DNA of 64,000 bases, taken from Cellulosimicrobium terreum (GTDB lineage: Bacteria > Actinomycetota > Actinomycetes > Actinomycetales > Cellulomonadaceae). The stretch lies in the NCBI GenBank assembly GCA_014803435.1, contig JACYFD010000001.1:744001-808000 (forward strand). The letters run 5' to 3'. The notes below the pieces were generated by a model, which saw only the letters and a list, made by a program, of their open reading frames with translations, had not been told where the DNA came from and searched no databases. Below, one piece after another: positions 61,224-64,000 of this stretch (positions are counted from its first letter, which is position 1; each line of letters opens with the position of its first letter). Both the position numbers and the translations under genes were made by a program.

Positions 61224-64000
61224 GTGTCCCCTCACCAGTTCCTGCGGCGTCGGGGGGTGGTGGCGGGCACGACGATCGTGGCGCTCGCCGTGCCGCTGTC
61301 CGTCACCGCGACCGCCGCCACCGCGGCTCCCGACGACGGCGGCGTCGTCATCAACGAGGCGTACCTGAGCGGCGGCAGCGCGAACGCGCCGTACACGAAC
61401 AAGTTCGTCGAGCTCTACAACCCCACCGACGCGGCGATCGACGTGTCCGGGATGTCCCTGCAGTACCGGTCGGCCACCGGGACGGGAGCCTTCACGGGCG
61501 TCACCGCGCTCACGGGGTCGATCGCCGCGGGCGGCTACTACCTGGTGCAGGGCGGGTCCAACGGGTCCAACGGCGCCGCGCTCCCCGAGCCGGACGTGGC
61601 GGGGGGCCTCAACCCGTCGGGCACCACGGGAACGCTCGTCCTCGCGGGCCAGACGGGAGCGATCAACCCGGGCACGGGGAATCTCGCCGGCGCCGCGAAC
61701 GTCGTCGACCTCGTCGGATACGGCACGTCGAACACCTTCGAGACGGCCGTCGGCCCAGCGCCGTCGGCCAACAACGTCCCGGCGTCGATCAACCGCACGG
61801 ACTTCGCGGACACCGACGACAACAGCGCCGACCTCACGGTCTCCAGCACCGTCACGCCCCAGAACAGCGGCGGGGGCACCGACCCCGAGCCGCCCGAGCC
61901 CGGCGAGGTCGTCCCGATCGCGGACATCCAGGGCACCGGCGCGGCGAGCCCGCTCGTGGGCGAGACGGTCACGACGCGCGGCGTCGTCACCGCCACCTAC
62001 CCGACGGGCGGCTACGACGGCCTGTACCTCCAGACCGAGGGCACGGGCGACCTGGGTGACGACCACGACGCGTCGGACGCGATCTTCGTCTACTCGAAGG
62101 CCGCCGCCGAGCAGCTCGAGGTCGGCGACCACGTCGAGGTCACGGGCACCGTCTCGGAGTACTTCACGCTCACGCAGATCACGACCCCGGCCGGCGGCTG
62201 GTCGGTGCTCGACGAGCCCGCCGAGGCCGTCAAGGCCGCCGACGTCGCGTTCCCCGCGGACGGCGCCGAGCGCGAGGCGCTCGAGGGCATGCTCGTCCAG
62301 CCCGCCGGCGACTACGTGATCGCGGACAACTACGACACGAACTACTACGGCTCGTTCCTGCTCGCGGCGGGGACCGACCCGTTCCTCCAGCCCACCTCGG
62401 CCGGTCGGCCGGGCAGCCCCGAGGCGGCCGCCGCGGTCGCCGACCGCTCCGCGCGCGGCGTCGTGCTGGACGACGGTGCGACGACGAACTTCAACAGCAC
62501 GGCCAACAAGGGTGTCCCGCTGCCCTATCTCACGGGCGGTGCGCCGGCCCGGGTCGGGGCGGGCGTCACCTTCACGTCACCAGTGATCCTCGACTACCGC
62601 TTCGACGCCTGGACGTTCCAGCCGCTCACGCAGCTGCAGGCGGGCGACGGCGGCAACGCCGACGAGGTCCAGCCGGCGACGTTCGAGGACACGCGCGAAG
62701 ATGCTCCCGCCGACGTCGGCGGGGACCTGAGCGTCGCGACGTTCAACGTCCTCAACTACTTCACGACGACGGGCGACCAGCTCGCCGGGTGCCAGTTCTT
62801 CACGGACCGTGAGGGCAACCCGATCACGGTGCGCACCGGCTGCGACGCGCGGGGCGCGGCGGACGCCGAGAACCTCGAGCGCCAGGAGACCAAGATCGTC
62901 GCCGCCATCGACGCGCTCGACGCCGACGTGGTCGCGCTCATGGAGATCGAGAACTCCGAGCCGTTCGGCAAGGACCGCGACCAGGCCCTGTCCGACCTGG
63001 TCGACGCGCTCAACGACGCCGCCGGAGCGGACGAGTGGGCGTTCGTCCCCTCCCCGGCCGCGGTGCCGGACGAGGAGGACGTGATCCGCCTCGCCTACAT
63101 CTACCAGGTGGACGCGGCCGAGCCGGTCGGCGAGTCGCAGATCCTGCTCGACGACCCAGCGTTCGGCAACGCGCGCGAGCCGCTGGCACAGGTGTTCCAG
63201 CCGGCGGGCGGTGTCTCCGAGGGCGACGGGTCGACGGACGACGACGTGCTCGTCGTCGCGAACCACTTCAAGTCGAAGGGTTCGGGCTCGGGCGAGGACG
63301 CCGACCAGGGCGACGGCCAGGGTGCGTCCAACGCGTCGCGCGTGAAGCAGGCGACGGCGCTCGTGGGCTTCGTCGACGACGTCGCCGCGGACGCGGGCAC
63401 GGACAAGGTCCTGCTCGCGGGCGACTTCAACTCGTACTCGATGGAGGACCCGCTCGAGGTCCTGAAGGACGCGGGGTACACGGACCTCGGGGAGACGACG
63501 GGCGAGGAGACCTACCTCTTCGACGGCTACGTCGGCTCGCTCGACCACGTGTTCGCCTCGGCCGCCGCGGCCGACGCGGTGACGGGCACCGACGTGTGGA
63601 ACATCAACTCCGTCGAGCCCATCGCGAACGAGTACAGCCGGTACAACTACAACGCGTCGATCCTCTACGACACGACGCCGTTCCGGTCGTCCGACCACGA
63701 CCCGGTGCTCGTCGGGCTCGACCTCGGCGGCGACGTCGCGCCGGGCACGACGACGATCGACCTGCTCGGGATCAACGACTACCACGGTCGTATCGAGCCG
63801 TACGTGACGAACCCGACCACCGGGGTCGTCACGAACAACACGCTGTCGTTCGCCGGGACGGTCGAGCAGCTGCGTGCGCAGAACCCCGAGGGCAGCGTCT
63901 TCCTGTCCTCGGGCGACAACATCGGCGCCTCGCTCTTCGCGTCGGCGTCGCAGCAGGACCAGCCGACCATCGACGTGCTGAACGCCCTGGAGCTCGCGAG
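61224..64000 (+). CDS. Secreted ExeM/NucH-like nuclease with 5'-nucleotidase module (cut by window edge)
   Basis: About 925 residues are visible. A signal peptide (twin-arginine-like FLRRRGVVAG, then VALAVPLSVTATAATA) is followed by a lamin-tail domain (VVINEAYLSGGS...NKFVELYNPTD), an OB-fold segment (TRGVVTATY), then the EEP nuclease domain from about residue 500: VATFNVLNYF, VVALMEIEN, VLLAGDFNSYSMEDPLEVL and a final RSSDHDPVLVGL with the Asp-His pair. Then TTTIDLLGINDYHGRIEP opens a UshA-type 5'-nucleotidase (metal motif NDYHG), which runs off the edge. It probably scavenges phosphate or nucleosides from extracellular DNA. The GTG at 61224 has AAGGAG. Confidence 0.9.
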   Translation, partial: MSPHQFLRRRGVVAGTTIVALAVPLSVTATAATAAPDDGGVVINEAYLSGGSANAPYTNKFVELYNPTDAAIDVSGMSLQYRSATGTGAFTGVTALTGSIAAGGYYLVQGGSNGSNGAALPEPDVAGGLNPSGTTGTLVLAGQTGAINPGTGNLAGAANVVDLVGYGTSNTFETAVGPAPSANNVPASINRTDFADTDDNSADLTVSSTVTPQNSGGGTDPEPPEPGEVVPIADIQGTGAASPLVGETVTTRGVVTATYPTGGYDGLYLQTEGTGDLGDDHDASDAIFVYSKAAAEQLEVGDHVEVTGTVSEYFTLTQITTPAGGWSVLDEPAEAVKAADVAFPADGAEREALEGMLVQPAGDYVIADNYDTNYYGSFLLAAGTDPFLQPTSAGRPGSPEAAAAVADRSARGVVLDDGATTNFNSTANKGVPLPYLTGGAPARVGAGVTFTSPVILDYRFDAWTFQPLTQLQAGDGGNADEVQPATFEDTREDAPADVGGDLSVATFNVLNYFTTTGDQLAGCQFFTDREGNPITVRTGCDARGAADAENLERQETKIVAAIDALDADVVALMEIENSEPFGKDRDQALSDLVDALNDAAGADEWAFVPSPAAVPDEEDVIRLAYIYQVDAAEPVGESQILLDDPAFGNAREPLAQVFQPAGGVSEGDGSTDDDVLVVANHFKSKGSGSGEDADQGDGQGASNASRVKQATALVGFVDDVAADAGTDKVLLAGDFNSYSMEDPLEVLKDAGYTDLGETTGEETYLFDGYVGSLDHVFASAAAADAVTGTDVWNINSVEPIANEYSRYNYNASILYDTTPFRSSDHDPVLVGLDLGGDVAPGTTTIDLLGINDYHGRIEPYVTNPTTGVVTNNTLSFAGTVEQLRAQNPEGSVFLSSGDNIGASLFASASQQDQPTIDVLNALELA

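Overview
The window is very GC-rich, densely coded DNA with G/C-biased third codon positions, many 4-base ATGA/GTGA gene overlaps and several leaderless promoters (TAnnnT box 6-7 bases before GTG or ATG). Together with a SAM-IV-type riboswitch, a rhodanese-metZ pair like mycobacterial Rv0390-Rv0391, a high-molecular-weight FabG and a LIV-type transporter, this points to an actinobacterial chromosome, probably Micrococcales (Cellulomonas, Cellulosimicrobium or a relative). I see no rRNA, tRNA, CRISPR array, IS element or prophage. The genus is inference.

Layout. 1-5.8 kb: the start of recC (cut by the left edge), a methyltransferase, then two divergent sulfur units: a rhodanese-metZ operon with a structured leader and a class V aminotransferase behind a SAM-IV-type riboswitch, followed by a CsbD protein. 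6-12.8 kb: thiolase, HMW FabG and MaoC hydratase, divergent from a TetR regulator and an acyl-CoA oxidase-like flavoprotein. 13-18.8 kb: a DUF2599 lipoprotein, a short Nudix protein, a YrdB-type membrane protein, an APC permease, and a DMT transporter divergent from a LysR regulator. 18.9-32.4 kb and 38.9-41.3 kb: four transcription units that share an 18-bp palindrome (consensus ATACCGACCGCGCGGTAT). They are SDR-TetR-quinone oxidoreductase-SDR, a complete LIV-type ABC transporter, phosphotransferase-acyl-CoA dehydrogenase-acyl-CoA ligase, and alcohol dehydrogenase-FabG-MaoC. 32.5-37.6 kb: a Fic protein, then a QsdR-like regulator and thioesterase divergent from an acyl-CoA dehydrogenase and thiolase around a 24-bp palindrome. 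37.7-38.8 kb: an orphan protein with the AGNRAV motif of contractile-injection-system cargo. 41.4-53.1 kb: housekeeping and redox genes (purL, LLM flavoprotein, aldo/keto reductase, flavin and FMN reductases, dps, gdhA, cutC). 53.3-60.9 kb: a peptide/oligosaccharide-type ABC importer, an RNase II-family protein and a sterol-carrier protein. 61.2 kb to the edge: a secreted ExeM/NucH-like nuclease joined to a 5'-nucleotidase module.

How the genes may work together. From 6 to 41 kb the window is dominated by acyl-CoA catabolism under three TetR-type regulators, each next to its own palindrome class. The best candidate for an undescribed system is the four-unit regulon: import through the LIV-type transporter, activation by the AMP-dependent ligase, phosphorylation by the APH-fold kinase, conversion by the acyl-CoA dehydrogenase, then hydratase, SDR and alcohol dehydrogenase steps. 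The kinase-dehydrogenase pair is the split form of eukaryotic ACAD10/11 and resembles the LvaA/LvaC steps of Pseudomonas levulinate degradation, so a 4-hydroxy- or 4-oxo-acid substrate is a testable guess. The sequence alone does not identify the substrate.
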